From assembly GCA_014607495.2 (NCBI GenBank), contig CP053156.1, positions 12,772,001-12,836,000 on the forward strand: DNA of 64,000 nt, in the 5' to 3' direction. Origin of the DNA: Carposina sasakii. Its lineage: Eukaryota > Arthropoda > Insecta > Lepidoptera > Carposinidae. The notes below the pieces were generated by a model. The model saw nothing but the letters and a program-made list of their open reading frames with translations. It ran no database searches and was not told the DNA's origin. Below are positions 11,001-22,892 of the stretch, in pieces. The position numbers were made by a program, and so were the translations under genes. Within the stretch, counting starts at the first letter, position 1, and the number at the start of each line of letters is the position of its first letter.

Positions 11001-14000
11001 AGTTACAGCTAGGCAAATCTACACTAATATTATAAAGAGGAAAACTTTGTTTGTTTGGTTGTAATGAATAGGCTCAAAAACTACTGGACCGATTTTAAAA
11101 ATTCTTTCACCGTTAGAATCCTTATAGGACCTGGATGAACATAGGCTATAAGAATTTCCCGATATTCCCACGGGAAGGCGACAAACGGGAATTCTATATT
11201 TTTTACGAAAACCACTATACATATGAAGCTGAAATCGGGCATATATGTTCATTGGGGAGAGCAAGGGAGGACTAAAAACGGATTTCCCGAAATTCCCACG
11301 GGAAGGGGACAAACGGGAATTCATAATTTTTACGAAAACCGCTATACATATTAAGCTGAAATTGGGCATAGATGTTCATTAGGGACTGCAAGTAAGCACT
11401 AAGGACGAATTTCCCGAAATTCCCACGGGAAGGGGGCCAACGGGAATTAATTATTTTTTATGAAAACGGTTACACATATGAATCTTAAGTTGGGCATATT
11501 TGTTTATTTGGGACCCCGAGGAAGCACTAGGAACGGATTTCTCGAAACTCCCACGGGAAGGGGACAAACGGGAATTCATTTTTTTACGACAAGCGCGATA
11601 CATATGAATTCGAAATTAGACCTGTACGTTCATTAGGGACTGCGAGGGAGCGCTAAGAACGAATTTCCCGAAATTCCCACGGGAAGGGGACTAACGGGAA
11701 TTCAATTTTTTTACAAAAACCGCTGTACATGTGAAGCTAAAATCGGAGACTGCGGGGAAGCACTAAGAATTGATTTCCCGAAATTCCCACGGGAAGGGAC
11801 TGTCTGTGCGTTTGTGCACGCTAATCTCAGGAACGGCTTAACCGATTTCGGTGCAGTTTTCAGGAATATATTGTGACAGGTCCCACTTAACATATAGGCT
11901 ACTTTTTATCCCGGGAAAATGTTTTTATCCCGGATAATTTCGACATTTTTTTTTCTGTAGTCCACGCGGACGGAGTCGCGGGCGTCCACTAGTAATTAAT
12001 AATTTTATAAATACTGATATGCTGACTTTTACCTACCTAAAATTGTATGGGGAATAAATACCTAGGTATAATGCGGAAATCCTAGAAGATACAAATATTG
12101 ACTTTACGAATAGAAGTAGGTGGAAAACAGATTTTTTTATTTTATTTTTAAAGTAGATACATAATTGTACCAAAAATCTTACAGAGTTACTACTGGTCGC
12201 ATCCGGGAAACTTTCCTACCAACGCCGATCATCTCCGCCTATCTGATCGCTTTCCACGTCAGCGACTTCGAAGAGACCACCGCCACTGGAACAGCTGAAA
12301 AGCCTTTCGGAATTGTATCTCGTCAAGGCGTTAGCAGCCAGCACGCTTATGCTGCCGAAATTGGATTGGCTATTACTGATGAGCTCAGCGAGTACCTTGA
12401 CTTCGATTACTATACCCATGGACAGGGTCAGCCAATGAAGAATGACCACATCGCCCTCCCTGATTTTCCATCAGGTGCTATGGAAAACTGGGGAATGGTC
12501 AACTATAGGTAAATGATCATTTAACTAATTTAAGAAGAATAAAACTAATTATTTATTAATATCGTAATATCTGTTTTAGAGAGGCATACCTTTTATACGA
12601 TGAAAATAACACCAACCTACTCAACAAGATCTTCATCGCTACCATCATGGCCCACGAGCTCGCTCACAAATGGTTCGGCAACCTGGTAACCTGTTTCTGG
12701 TGGAGCAACTTGTGGCTCAATGAATCTTACGCCAGTTTCTTCGAATACTTCGGTGCCCACTACGTAAGATTTTTTTCACAATTACTTTAAAAATACTTAG
12801 CGTTTGTAAATATAGTGATTAGAAATTAATTTAGATGGTTATTTAAAGTTGTATTAGCTCTAGTAACAAACTCAAACATTTTAACACGTTCAGCGTTAGT
12901 CAGGTTATGTCTGCTGTAAATCAGACAAAGTCCCTTGTAATTTCTAGGCTGACCCAAGTCTCGAGCTGGACGAGCAATTCGTGGTTGACTACGTCCACAG
13001 TGCCCTAAGCTCTGACACTGGAGCCGGAGCCAACCCCATGAACTGGACCGGCGTATCCAGCAACCCCACCATCTCCGCTCACTTCAGTGTCACAAGTTAC
13101 GCCAAAGGTGCTTCAGTTCTAAGAATGTTGGAGCATCTCGTTGGAGCTGAAATTTTCAGAAATGCTCTGAGAATTTACTTGCAAGAAAAGTAAGTACAGT
13201 ACATCTATTACAATCGCTTCATCATTACAATCATAGTTTCATTATGAGCCTAATAGCACACAAAGCAATTTTGATAATGAGGTCTTTTGTGAATAGTTCA
13301 CACATTTTAACATTCGGAAAACTTACTTATTATTGTATTAAATCATTTTCTTTTCAGTCAATATGGCCTTGGTACTCCAGTGGATATGTACAATGGCTTC
13401 AGACAAGCTGTCGCTACTGACTCTACCTTCGCCGCTACTTACCCTGGCATTGATATCGGAGAAGTGTTCGACAGTTGGGTACAGACCGCTGGCTCGCCCG
13501 TTCTAAATGTAGATGTCAACATGAACACTGGTGTTGTTACCATTGAACAGGTAAACAAAAGTTTATAACTAGGCCTATTAACAGTCCCAACATCCATTGT
13601 TACTTTGATGATGATGATAAGATAATAGAGTCTAACGCGAATCAAAATATCCTTAAAGTTAGAGCTTTTTTGATACGATTAAGTTACAGCTTGAGTAATA
13701 ACAATCAATTCTGTTCTTCCAGGCTCGTTTCCAACTCACTGGCACTCCACACACTAACCTTTGGCAAATCCCCATTACCTGGACCCGTGAGGGAGATATC
13801 GACTTCGAGGACACTAAGCCATCGTTTGTCCTGACAGAGAGAAGCACCACCATTGAGATACCGGCTGGACATGACTGGGTCATATTCAACAAAGCTCAAT
13901 CTGGTAATTTTATTTTCTGATTAATTAAAGTTTCAGTTTCCATGCCCAGTACCAGTATGTTAAATGTTCCTTCAGAGCCGCTATATGACAGCACCGCTAT

Positions 14001-17000
14001 CCTATCAACGAATCAGCAGTTTTTCAGAGTAAGCTGTGCCTACAGCGCTATTGTTGCTAGATGGTTTCGTGATTAGATATTTGCATAGTATTTGTGTATG
14101 ACATTTTTTTGGAAATATTTTCAAATGTGTTTCAGGTTTGTACCGCGTAAACTATGATGATCACAATTGGCAGCACATTGCTTCTTACCTCCGCGGAAGC
14201 AACAGGGAGAACATCCATAAACTAAACCGAGCTCAGGTATGCTGTTTATATTATTTCTGGTTATCTATACAAATAATAAAAATGTTACGGATCGCTGTCT
14301 GTACATGGAAGATATATGAGAAAAAATATTATAGGAGACCTTTATCAACGCAATAGGACCCAAAACGATGATTTTTTGAATTTTTGTCTGTTTGTCGGTT
14401 TGTCTGTGCGTTTGTGCACGCTAATCTCAGGAACGGCTGAACCGATTTCGATGCAGTTTTCAGGAATATATTGTGACAGGTCCCACTTAACATATAGGCT
14501 ACTTTTTATCCCGGGAAAATGTTTTCATCCCGGATAATTTCGATATTTTGTTTTTTATGTAGTCCACGCGGACGGAGTTGCGGGCGTCCACTAGTATGAA
14601 ATAAATTTTTATATAAAAATACTTCAAGCGTACATCAAGCACTTCAAGTCTGAGTAATATGATTTTTCGATCCAGCTGACTTTTTTTTATTAATGCTTGT
14701 CACTATACTCCTCCGAAACGGCTTGACTGAATTTTATGAAATTTGACATGCATATTCAGTAGGTCTAAAACTCGGCTACTATCTATTTTTCATACGCTTT
14801 CCACATAATAATCGACATCCATGCGAGCGAAGCCGCGGGAAACAGCTAGTGTTTTATATTTTTTTCTTGTAGATTGTCAACGACGTACTATTCTTCATCC
14901 GCTCTGGCAGTATCACCATATCTCGTGCTTTTGACGTCCTTTCCTTCTTGGAATATGAGACCGACTATTACGTGTGGGCTGGTGCCCTTGGACAGCTAGA
15001 CTGGATTCGCAGGAGGCTCGAACATGTGCCTCTGGTTTATGACGAATTCAATGTAAGTTCATTTGAAATAAATGTATGTAAGCTTTCATTTTTCGATAAC
15101 TTAATTCAAAAATTTATTAACAAATGTTATGCTTTCCAGGTCTACTTATTAGATCTGTTAGATAACGTTATCCAACACGTTGGTTATGAAGAAAATGAGA
15201 ACGACAGCACATCCGCCATCCTGAACCGCATGCAGATCCTTAACTACGCGTGCAACCTCGGCCATGCCGGTTGCATAGAAGACAGTCTACAGAAGTGGCA
15301 GGCGTATAGAACATCCAACACAGCGTAAGTAGATATACAGGGTGTAACAAAAGGGGTATGTTAAACGAAAAACTATGTAAATAGCCCATTATAGAGAACC
15401 TATTTCCAAAATTTGAGAGCGAAGTCACATGTTTATTTTTCCAGATAGTATGGAGAATTCCTAAACAGCTCAGGAATGTTCATACAATCTTGAAAAATAA
15501 AAAGTGATTTCGACTTTTACATAACTATTCGCTTAACATACCCTGTATTTTAAGTATGTTTTTAACAAGAAGCTTGCGAAGTTTTTAAGGTTTAGTCTTA
15601 TATAGGGTTATTTTAAGCAAAAAGGTATGAGAAAATAGCCATCTCATCAAAAATAGACACGGATAATTTATACAGTAACCAGCGCCATCATCCAAAGGAA
15701 CCATTCGGTGAATCGCACTCTACTATTAATATTAAAACGTGTTGTAAACCTTTCAGTGTGGGAGTGAACTACCGCCGCTACGTATACTGCATTGGTCTAA
15801 GGGAAGGAGACGCCTCAGATTATAACTTCCTGTTCAACGTGTACAATGCTTCCAGTAACACAGCTGACATGGTTGTCATCCTGCGAGCTCTGGCTTGCAC
15901 CAGGGACACCGCTTCATTGCAACAGTACGCATTATTTTATTCACATATTTTTTTAAATAACAAAGTGTACCTAGGTTAGGAGGCGTTTATTAAGTAGTGT
16001 AACGACGTAGAGTTTAAACGTAATAGGTAATGGAATAGGTACTTATTTCTAAGTATACTCTTGATAAAAGTTATATGTTTAGTAACTGGGCAATGTCTCC
16101 TCTCAATTTTATAAGAGAGGAAGGTTCCTATGGCTAGTTATTCCAACAATTCATTAAATAATTGTGTAATATTGTCATTTTCAGCTACCTCGACCAGTCC
16201 ATGTACAACGACAGGATCCGCATTCATGACAGGACAAATGCCTTCAGCTTCGCCCTCCTTGGTAACCGCGAAAACCTTGATACCGTTCTGAACTTCTTGT
16301 TTGAGAACTTTGAAGAAATTGAGTCAACGTAAGTAGTTAACAGTTTCTTTGCACTTACAGTTTTGTTTGAAGAATTGGTATTACAAGAATGCTGGTCTGA
16401 ATTGCTGTACAACGAGGCAATGCTGCCAGCATTTTGGTCATCCTTCCGATAGGACGGAAAGCTTGAAAATATATTGAATTTTGTACATAAAGTGTTAGTA
16501 AGTTTAGCGGTAGTTACTATATTTATGAATGACTAAATTTATCATTGCACCTAAATTAAATGTATCTGACTTTGCATTACAGTTACGGTGGACCAGGTCG
16601 CTTGCAAACTGCTGTCGGTGCACTTGCCACATACTTGACCGACTTCCAAGACATCTTGAGGGTAAATATAGCATTTATTGTTTTCTTTAATGATGAAAAT
16701 ATTCTAGGCGTAATACTAGGTATGGCTGTACTGGGTAAGTAATAGAGTATCATAGTCAACGTGAAAATATGAAATTTTGTGAGAATGAATGTATTGATCT
16801 TGATAGGCACTCTTAATAATTGAATGTCAATACTTTTTCCCGCAAAAACTACTGAACAGATTTTAAGTAAAGATGACTGTTATATACTTTATATATTGGA
16901 ACTTTTTGGCACTATAGCTCCCGCCGCCGGCGAAATGGCAAGCGTCTGCTTATATTATAGGTAACTTCGTCCCCAGGAGAAAAAGATTCCATTATAATTT

Positions 17001-17230
17001 CCCTAATTTTCTTTCAGTTCCAAACCTGGCTGTATGAGAACCAGGTAGCCCTTGGACCATCCTTTGGTACAGGCCAGGGCGTCGTCACCACTGCCATGAA
17101 CAACCTGGTCTGGAGTAACAACGTCGTACAGGATGTGTACGCGTACCTCAGACAGCGTAACGCTGCATCTGGAGCCACCGCCTCTGTTCTCGTCATCATG
17201 GTCGGTCTAGTTGCCCACTTGTTGAAGTAG
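8033..17230 (+). CDS. Aminopeptidase N, APN-A copy 1 (complete, 16 exons, 951 aa)
   Basis: This is a membrane-anchored M1 zinc aminopeptidase that removes N-terminal residues from peptides. Exons: 8033-8036, 8771-8991, 10052-10326, 10793-10954, 12185-12508, 12580-12763, 12948-13189, 13358-13550, 13723-13903, 14136-14236, 14873-15052, 15140-15324, 15757-15924, 16185-16328, 16583-16661 and 17018-17230. The coding total is 2856 nt, in frame throughout. The first coding exon supplies only ATGG (context TCACCATGG before GTAAGA) and then joins GTCAAAACTGTG, giving signal peptide MGVKTVLPLFALLIGAAVSLA. The exopeptidase motif GAMENWG is in exon 5. The gluzincin zinc site [10 protein letters not shown] and the third ligand Glu in LNESYAS are in exon 6. 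The beta-sandwich is in exons 8-10 and the helical C-terminal domain in exons 11-16. The tail NAASGATASVLVIMVGLV looks like a GPI-anchor signal. No break is seen. Confidence 0.94.
9760..9893. repeat. Short MITE in APN-A intron 2
   Basis: The ends GGGCCGATTTTTCC and GGAAAAATTTGC are imperfectly inverted, and inward GATGATGCTG pairs with CAGCATCAAC. It is the same family as the outer element at 5530-5920 and a block at 37216-37350. An open frame across it is a by-product of the repeat. The unit 2 copy is near 48291-48424. Confidence 0.6.
11018..11992 (+). mobile_element. Non-autonomous Helitron with internal minisatellite (unit 1 only)
   Basis: The 975-bp insert begins TCTACACTAATATTATAAAG and ends CGTCCACTAG, i.e. 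5'-TC and CTAG-3'. It sits exactly between an A and a T: unit 2 reads GGCAAATAATTAAT at the unoccupied site near 49462-49475. A GGACG/CGTCC stem lies just before CTAG. There is no transposase or helicase ORF, so it is non-autonomous. It lies in APN-A intron 4. Confidence 0.88.
11140..11800. repeat. ~127-bp minisatellite inside the Helitron
   Basis: Five to six tandem copies share ATTCCCACGGGAAGGGGAC and ACGGGAATTC, with GGGAAT landmarks near 11186, 11314, 11441, 11569 and 11695 (spacing 126-128 bp). Each unit contains the self-complementary stretch TTCCCACGGGAA. Open frames on the minus strand here come from the repeat unit. Confidence 0.85.
14270..14594 (+). mobile_element. Helitron-like element in APN-A intron 10
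   Basis: The right end GGGCGTCCACTAG followed by T, and the preceding block (GCACGCTAATCTCAGGAACG, CCCGGGAAAATGTTTT), match the 3' half of the Helitron at 11018-11992. The left end is not certain. It is also present in unit 2 (about 51768-52090), so it predates the duplication. Confidence 0.6.
15336..15547. repeat. Foldback MITE in APN-A intron 12
   Basis: The ends TACAGGGTGTAACAAAAGGG and CTTAACATACCCTGTA are inverted, with internal arms (ATTTGAGAGCGAAGTCACAT against AAGTGATTTCGACTTTTACA) forming an imperfect stem. It belongs to the family of the inner element at 5604-5861. In unit 2 the copy (52832-53462) is split by another MITE. Confidence 0.65.
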
Positions 17231-17459
17231 ACTTTTATTTTTAGAAACAAACCGTATTATAGTTTTGAAAGATTCGAAGTTACGGTTACGGAATTTAGAT
17301 CCATTTTATAGGGGTGCATACGTTAAGTAATACATTTTAAATTCTAAATTCTGTTGATATTATTGTTAACATTAGGTCTTGTTCAATTTCGTAGTTGATC
17401 ACTCTATGTTCCGTAGTTGTAACATGTCATTTCGTATAACTTAAAAGTATTTATTAAGA

Positions 17460-17465
17460 AATAAA
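17460..17465 (+). terminator. Poly(A) signal of APN-A copy 1
   Basis: AATAAA lies 230 bp after the APN-A stop. The equivalent in unit 2 is at 55392-55397. Confidence 0.6.
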
Positions 17466-19042
17466 TTAGTTGTAACTGATACTATTCTGGTTTTTTATTA
17501 ATTCAAAAGAAGAAAATGTTATAATTTGGTATAATTTATAATGGTATAATGTTACATTGTCTTTTCCCCCTGTTCTGCTCCTATACTTTAAAATATGAAT
17601 GTAAAATAACATAAGCAAGAAAGTTATTTGCTTAGAATAATGATTCGCTCCGCTTCGCTCCCGGAGCGAAGACCTATCATTAATTTATAAAATGAGTAAG
17701 TATACAGAAAAAAATTACGCGGTTTTCAAACGTAAACCCCTAGTAGGTGCGATTTATTTTTATATTTTATGAATTTAAAACGCCGGTTGTGCATCTTCAT
17801 CGCATTGCTACTTACGTAACGCATCTCAGATGGAAAGGTAAAAGTGGTCATTAAGAGGAAGCTGGAATGTTCAAAGTTTCAAAATTTTATTAAAAACTAG
17901 CTATTGCCCGCGTCTCCGCTCGTGCGGATGTTGCTTATTGCGTTGGAAGGGTATAAAAATAGTTTACGACCTATTCTTAGACCTACCGAATATATATAAA
18001 AAATCATAAAAATCGTTTCGGAGGAGTTAGGTAACAAACACCGCGACACGAGAATTTTATATATTAGAAGTTTATAATAATTCTAGCTGAACTGTACCAA
18101 ATTATTTTTAAAATCAAGAAATTTTTATTTTATTTTAATAGTAGCGACCCGCCCCGGCTTTGCACCGGGTCCAATGCTGATTCTATTCCTATAAACTTTC
18201 CTCTTCAATCACTCTATCCTATTTTAAAAAATCCGTTGCGCATTTTAATAGATAGACTTTGTTTTTTACCCGACTGCGCGACGCAAAGGAGTGGTAATGT
18301 GTTTAACAGCCTATGTATACAGACCAAACGCCTGGGCCGATTTTTATGTTTCACACGTCAATCGATTCCTCTTAATTCGGCAAGTGTCATTAAAGACATG
18401 ACGTTAGTGAAAATCCAATATGGCGACTATTGGACGCCATATTGTGAAACTGAAAAAAAGTCAATAAACTATATCAAGTGGGGTATCGTTGAGTAGGTAT
18501 TTAAAAATAATTTTTAGTTTTTTTTCAACATTTTTCGATTCGCCTGACCGTTTAGAATCTATATCGATTGACCATTCTCACATATAAGTTTTTAGACAGC
18601 AGCAAGACGAAAACTTCTTGCTGCCGAGCATGTTAAGCATGTTTCTTGAAGCGTACCTATTAGAAGCTAGGTAGGTACTCATAACTTAAAAGTATATAAA
18701 AAACATAATTTAAAAAATCCAAAAACCCGACTGCGTAGAAAAGAACTATAGCAAGCTAATATTTCCAATGGATCCTGGCTTTTCAATTGTTATGATACAT
18801 CATTAGAAAATATTTTATTGTCTTCAATAGTATTCATTCCGTAATAATATTATTCTAGATCACCGGACATCTAAGTGCTTGTATTTTTCTTTTCAGTTTT
18901 TTTTTTATTATGTTTAGTTCTTTACATAGTTTGGTTTTTTAGATAGTTTGGTTCTTTTTTACGCAGTGTAGTTTTTGGATTTTTCAAGTTATATAATATG
19001 TTATGATTATGATTATATTATGATAAACCTTATTCTGGAAAT
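17466..19042. other. Intergenic repeats between APN-A and the Polinton
   Basis: I see no credible gene. The stretch holds fragments of common lepidopteran repeats (AACTAGCTATTGCCCGCG near 17896; CGACCCGCCCCGGCTTTGCA near 18145) and a small GCTCCCGGAGC-type inverted repeat near 17645-17672. It is matched by about 55400-56914 in unit 2, where the region near 17600-17660 is deleted. Confidence 0.6.
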
Positions 19043-19048
19043 AACAAA
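19043..19048. other. Polinton target-site duplication, left (AACAAA)
   Basis: AACAAA directly precedes the element's AG start and is repeated at 36163-36168. Unit 2 has a single AACAAA at the unoccupied site (near 56915-56920, GGAAATAACAAATGGCG). A 6-bp duplication is characteristic of Polintons/Mavericks. Confidence 0.95.
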
Positions 19049-19247
19049 AGTAGTAAGTTATTGGGCACACCATCCCAATTTTTGGGTGTGCCCAATAACA
19101 GCAATTAATTTTGATTGACTTACATAGCTCCCTCGTCGAAGCGTGCCACCATTGTATCACATCACCAATGTTTACATTTCTGTAATTTTAAAACAGTAAT
19201 AGTTATTTTATGTTAAAATTCAGAACAGCTATTAAATTACAACATAA
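19049..19247 (+). repeat. Polinton left terminal inverted repeat (199 bp)
   Basis: This matches the reverse complement of 35964-36162 over its full length with a few mismatches. The first 60 bp contain their own inverted repeat, GTTATTGGGCACACC at 19056-19070 and GGTGTGCCCAATAAC at 19084-19098. Identity stops at ACAACATAA. Confidence 0.95.
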
Positions 19248-19329
19248 CATCTATTACGATATCAGCTGTGTAGAAAGAACTAGAAATTTGTATTCCAAAT
19301 TGCTCACGCCTTTCACAGTTAAATAAAAA

Positions 19330-20345
19330 AAGATCTGTGATCAGATTGACTCGAAGACATTTATTTCAACTATCAAAATTTAGATCAGATCGACTCATCA
19401 TTCTACAGAAAAATATAATCTCATCTTTAAATAATAATCTGCGACCAGATAGGCTCGAAGACACCAGAATTTCAAACTTAGATATTCTGATCAGATTGAC
19501 TCGTGTCGTTCCACAGAAAACAAATATATTTTATTATTACCATATTTCTGTGACCAGATAGGATCGAAGACACCAGAATTTCAAACTTAGATATTCTGAT
19601 CAGATTGACTCGTGTCGTTCCACAGAAAACAAATATATTTTTATTATTACCATATTTCTGTGACCAGATAGGATCGAAGACACCAGAATTTCAAACTTAG
19701 ATATTCTGATCAGATTGACTCGTGTCGTTCCACAGAAAACAAATATATTTTTATTATTTTAATGATTACCACATTTCTGCGACCAGATTGGCTCGAAGAC
19801 ACCAGATTACTTGTATCGTTCCACAGAAACCATAAATTATTTTAAAATTTCAATGCTTACTATTTTTCTGCGACCAGATTGGCTCGAAGACACCAGATTG
19901 ACTTGTGTCGTTCCACAAAAACATTAATTATTTTTAAATATAAATTATTACCACATTTCTGCGACCAGATTGGCTCGAAGACATCAGATTACCTCATGTC
20001 GTTCCACAGAAAACATATATATTTTATTATTTTAATGATTACCACATTTCTGCGACCAGATTGGCTCGAAGACACCAGATTACTTGTATCGTTCCACAGA
20101 AAACATAAATTATTTTAAAATTTCAATGCTTACTATATTTCTGCGACCAGATTGGCTCGAAGACACCAGATTGACTTGTGTCGTTCCACAAAAACATTAA
20201 TTTTTTTTAAATATAAATTATTACCACATTTCTGCGACCAGATTGGCTCGAAGACACCAGATTGTCTCGTGTCGTTCCACAGAAAATAACAATTCTGTAA
20301 CGAGATTGGCTCGAAGATATCAGAATTTCAACAATTAAAATTCAT
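19330..20345 (+). repeat. Satellite-like tandem array beside the left TIR
   Basis: About ten to twelve units carry GACCAGATTGGCTCGAAGAC, ACCAGATT and CGTTCCACAGAAA, followed by an AT-rich spacer. Landmark GACCAGAT copies lie near 19443, 19552, 19662, 19781, 19872, 19973, 20054, 20145 and 20236. Spacing varies from 81 to 119 bp, with diverged units at both ends. The GC-richer core is conserved while the spacer length changes. No counterpart is visible near the right TIR. Confidence 0.9.
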
Positions 20346-20896
20346 GTCATTCCACAGAAAACAGAAATTATATTTTAATAATGAAAGAACACCACAATTT
20401 TGAAATTATTAAATTTCTTATCAGGTTAACTTTTATCTTTCTACAAAATATAGGTACCGCATAGTGTTACATTTATAATTGAGTTCTGAACATGCTTTTA
20501 ACATAAAATAACTATTACTTACTGAAAGTAGGGATAAAATTCTGGACAGATTGTCTCAGGTTATTCCACAAATTTACGCATAAACACTAAATCAGTCACG
20601 TACACGAATAAATGTCTTCTAATGCCGTAGGAAGCGGGGTAGGTTTAATTAATAATTCTGTTACACCGTTATTTTTCAGATATGACTTTATGTTCAATCT
20701 TGTGACTTACAACTGTATTTCTAACGCGTATATGTAAAAATATATTTAAAATTATCTACTTACATACATATCATATTATCATATCGTATTAAATGAAGTC
20801 GGTGAAAAAGTCATCCCAACGACTATCCGTATTAGAACCCAGTATTCATACTTAGAAAGTACCTACCATCATCTTTGTATTATCTTCGCAATTCTA

Positions 20897-20946
20897 CAAG
20901 CTGTTTTAGTTTTATCTTCGACTGTACATAAAACTAAAACAGCTTG
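20897..20946. repeat. Perfect 19-bp hairpin in the Polinton left arm
   Basis: CAAGCTGTTTTAGTTTTAT (20897-20915) and its exact inverse (20928-20946) are separated by a 12-base loop. It stands alone in non-coding DNA between the satellite array and the first gene. Confidence 0.8.
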
Positions 20947-21124
20947 CAGAATGTAATATGAAACTCTCGCCTTTGTGAGTTGTTATGACGCGGGCAGGAT
21001 ATTGTGAAATCGTAAAACGATATCTAAGCAAGTAAACTAAATCGTATGGCTTTGCTTGTTGATGGTTACTACTTTATCGTATTATAGTATGAAACAAGAG
21101 CATCATCCTACAAATCTACCTAAG

Positions 21125-21440
21125 ATACATATAATGAAATTGTAACGGATCGATTTATGTACATGGAAAATATATTAAAAACATTATAATGGGTGGTCCT
21201 TATTCACGTAAGAGAACCTAAAACAATGTTTTTCCATTTTGTCTGTATATCTGTATGACCGCATGTCCGTATGTCTTCATATCTGTATGTATGTATGTAT
21301 GTTTGTGCGCGCTAGTCTCTTTCAATGCAGTTTTCAGGAAAATATAGTGACAGGTCCTACACATACCTACACATACAGAAAACGTAATAAAACGAATGAG
21401 CGCACGCGGACAGAGTCACGGGTGTTCACTATAATTATTA
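21125..21440 (+). repeat. Degenerate Helitron-like fragment inside the Polinton
   Basis: ACGGATCGATTTATGTACAT, CAGTTTTCAGGAAAATATAG, TGACAGGTCCTA and GCACGCGGACAGAGTCACGG parallel the element at 14270-14594, but with many changes and no CTAG end. An open frame across it is incidental. Confidence 0.5.
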
Positions 21441-22189
21441 TAAACGCGAAAGTTTGTAAGTATGGATAGATGTTTGTTACTATTTCATATAAAACCTACT
21501 GAATGGATTTTAGTGAATACATAGGTAGATAGGTACATAAAGATCATACCCATTATTCCTAAGGAGGTTGGGCAGAGGTATGCAAATTACACACCCACTT
21601 TTCATCAGTTACCCTATTAATCCCTACGTGGTAAGTGGTGAGCCTACCACCGCTTTTCGAGCACCAATATGACAATCTAGCGACCAGTAACGAATCCAAG
21701 GAAATATTTTCGTGCAAAATAGGTATTATAAGCTATTTAGCGTCAGAGCCTCGTTCGTTAAATAGCAAGTGAGGTTGACTTAGGGTCCCAAAGTATGAGT
21801 CGAAGCCACTTACAACCCTTTTTAATGAAACTTTACATTAATATAGCGTATACATCGGAATAATACATGATGAACTATGAACGCCTGCGCTAAGTTAATA
21901 GCAATTCATCTAACATCCCGATTATTGTTACTTTTTGGCTGGCGCTCTTTCTCATTTAGTTGTTTGTGCACTGTCATTGCATTATCTAAACAATAGTTAT
22001 CCTAAGGATAGCGAGAGTGATAATACATAGTTATGTATACCTTTGTTATCTATTTTTGTTAGTGGTGGCGATGCTATTAGTCTCCTCTGTTATCTAGAGC
22101 TCATAACTTGATAAACATAATGGATATTAAATAAGTATAACATTTTCTTATGGGAGATGATTCTAATGTCGTAAAGATCTATTTATCTT

Positions 22190-22375
22190 TGTGATGATGA
22201 TGATGACTAACCTCGTCTGCTTTGCAAAGGGTAGAATCATTTTGCTATTTAGATATTCAAGTTGTTTGCTCTTTGCATTCGAGACAATTTCACAAAAAGC
22301 ACTCCGGGGGAATTGAACCCATAACCTCCGGGTAGAAAGTTAAACTCTTACTACTAGACCACAGAGGCTGTAAAG
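22190..22375 (-). repeat. tRNA-derived SINE inserted in the Polinton left arm
   Basis: On the minus strand a tRNA-like head (GTGGTCTAGTAGTAAGAG, then GGGTTCAATTCCC) gives A- and B-box-like pol III promoter elements. A tail with GAT repeats follows. It is a parasite of the Polinton rather than a Polinton gene. Confidence 0.6.
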
Positions 22376-22892
22376 TATTGTATAAAATTTAGGTTTCAAA
22401 CCATTTAATTCACTTAGGTTCGATTAATATTTACTTACGGATCTCTAAAACACGTGCGCTCGCGTCAGCAATATTGGTAATGCAAAGGTTTCGATTGATA
22501 TTAAAATGAATTATGATTTGTATTATTTGTAATGACATATGACTTTTTTACCTTAAACACCAATATTACAATAAATTGGAACACTTTTTAAATTTTTCAT
22601 CATTCTTCGGATTAATTTTGAATCCTCGAGTTCACTCGTCGAAAAAGTGGTACATACTTACTTATCTGCTGAGTCTAGCAAGAATCTAAAAATGTACGTA
22701 AGTATTTTTTATTAATTATTATTATTTTATTATTATTTATATATACTTCAACATATAGGTACTAATAATATAACTTATTATGTTTTTATAAGTACTATTT
22801 TTATTCATCTTTTAATTTTCACACAGTTCACTCCCGTTATCGATCGATGTACTTATAGTAACTATCTCCTAACATGTTTTATTGTCTTATAG

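Larger units (their letters stand above)
20347..22892. other. Polinton left non-coding arm
   Basis: About 2.5 kb without a recognisable gene lies between the satellite array and the first exon I can place. It holds the 20897-20946 hairpin, Helitron-like and SINE fragments and AT-rich DNA. It may contain the promoter and first exon of the gene at 22893-23613. One candidate, ATGTAC before GTAAGT near 22693, does not fit the required phase. Confidence 0.5.

Noticed and set aside
11019..11893. Minus-strand ORFs of 116 and 60 aa
   Set aside because: They are translations of the Helitron minisatellite; repetition of the unit gives the repeated peptide.
18236..18496. 86-aa ORF repeated at 56105-56365
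   Set aside because: It lies in a common intergenic repeat (CGACCCGCCCCGGCTTTGCA context). There is no homology I recognise, and its conservation is due to the duplication.
19330..20345. CRISPR-like repeat-spacer array
   Set aside because: The conserved cores alternate with AT-rich spacers, but the spacers are similar to each other and vary in length, and the genome is clearly eukaryotic. It is a satellite array inside a Polinton.
22305..22372. tRNA gene on the minus strand
   Set aside because: A- and B-box-like sequences are present, but no full cloverleaf can be drawn. The context, with a tail of short repeats, fits a tRNA-derived SINE.
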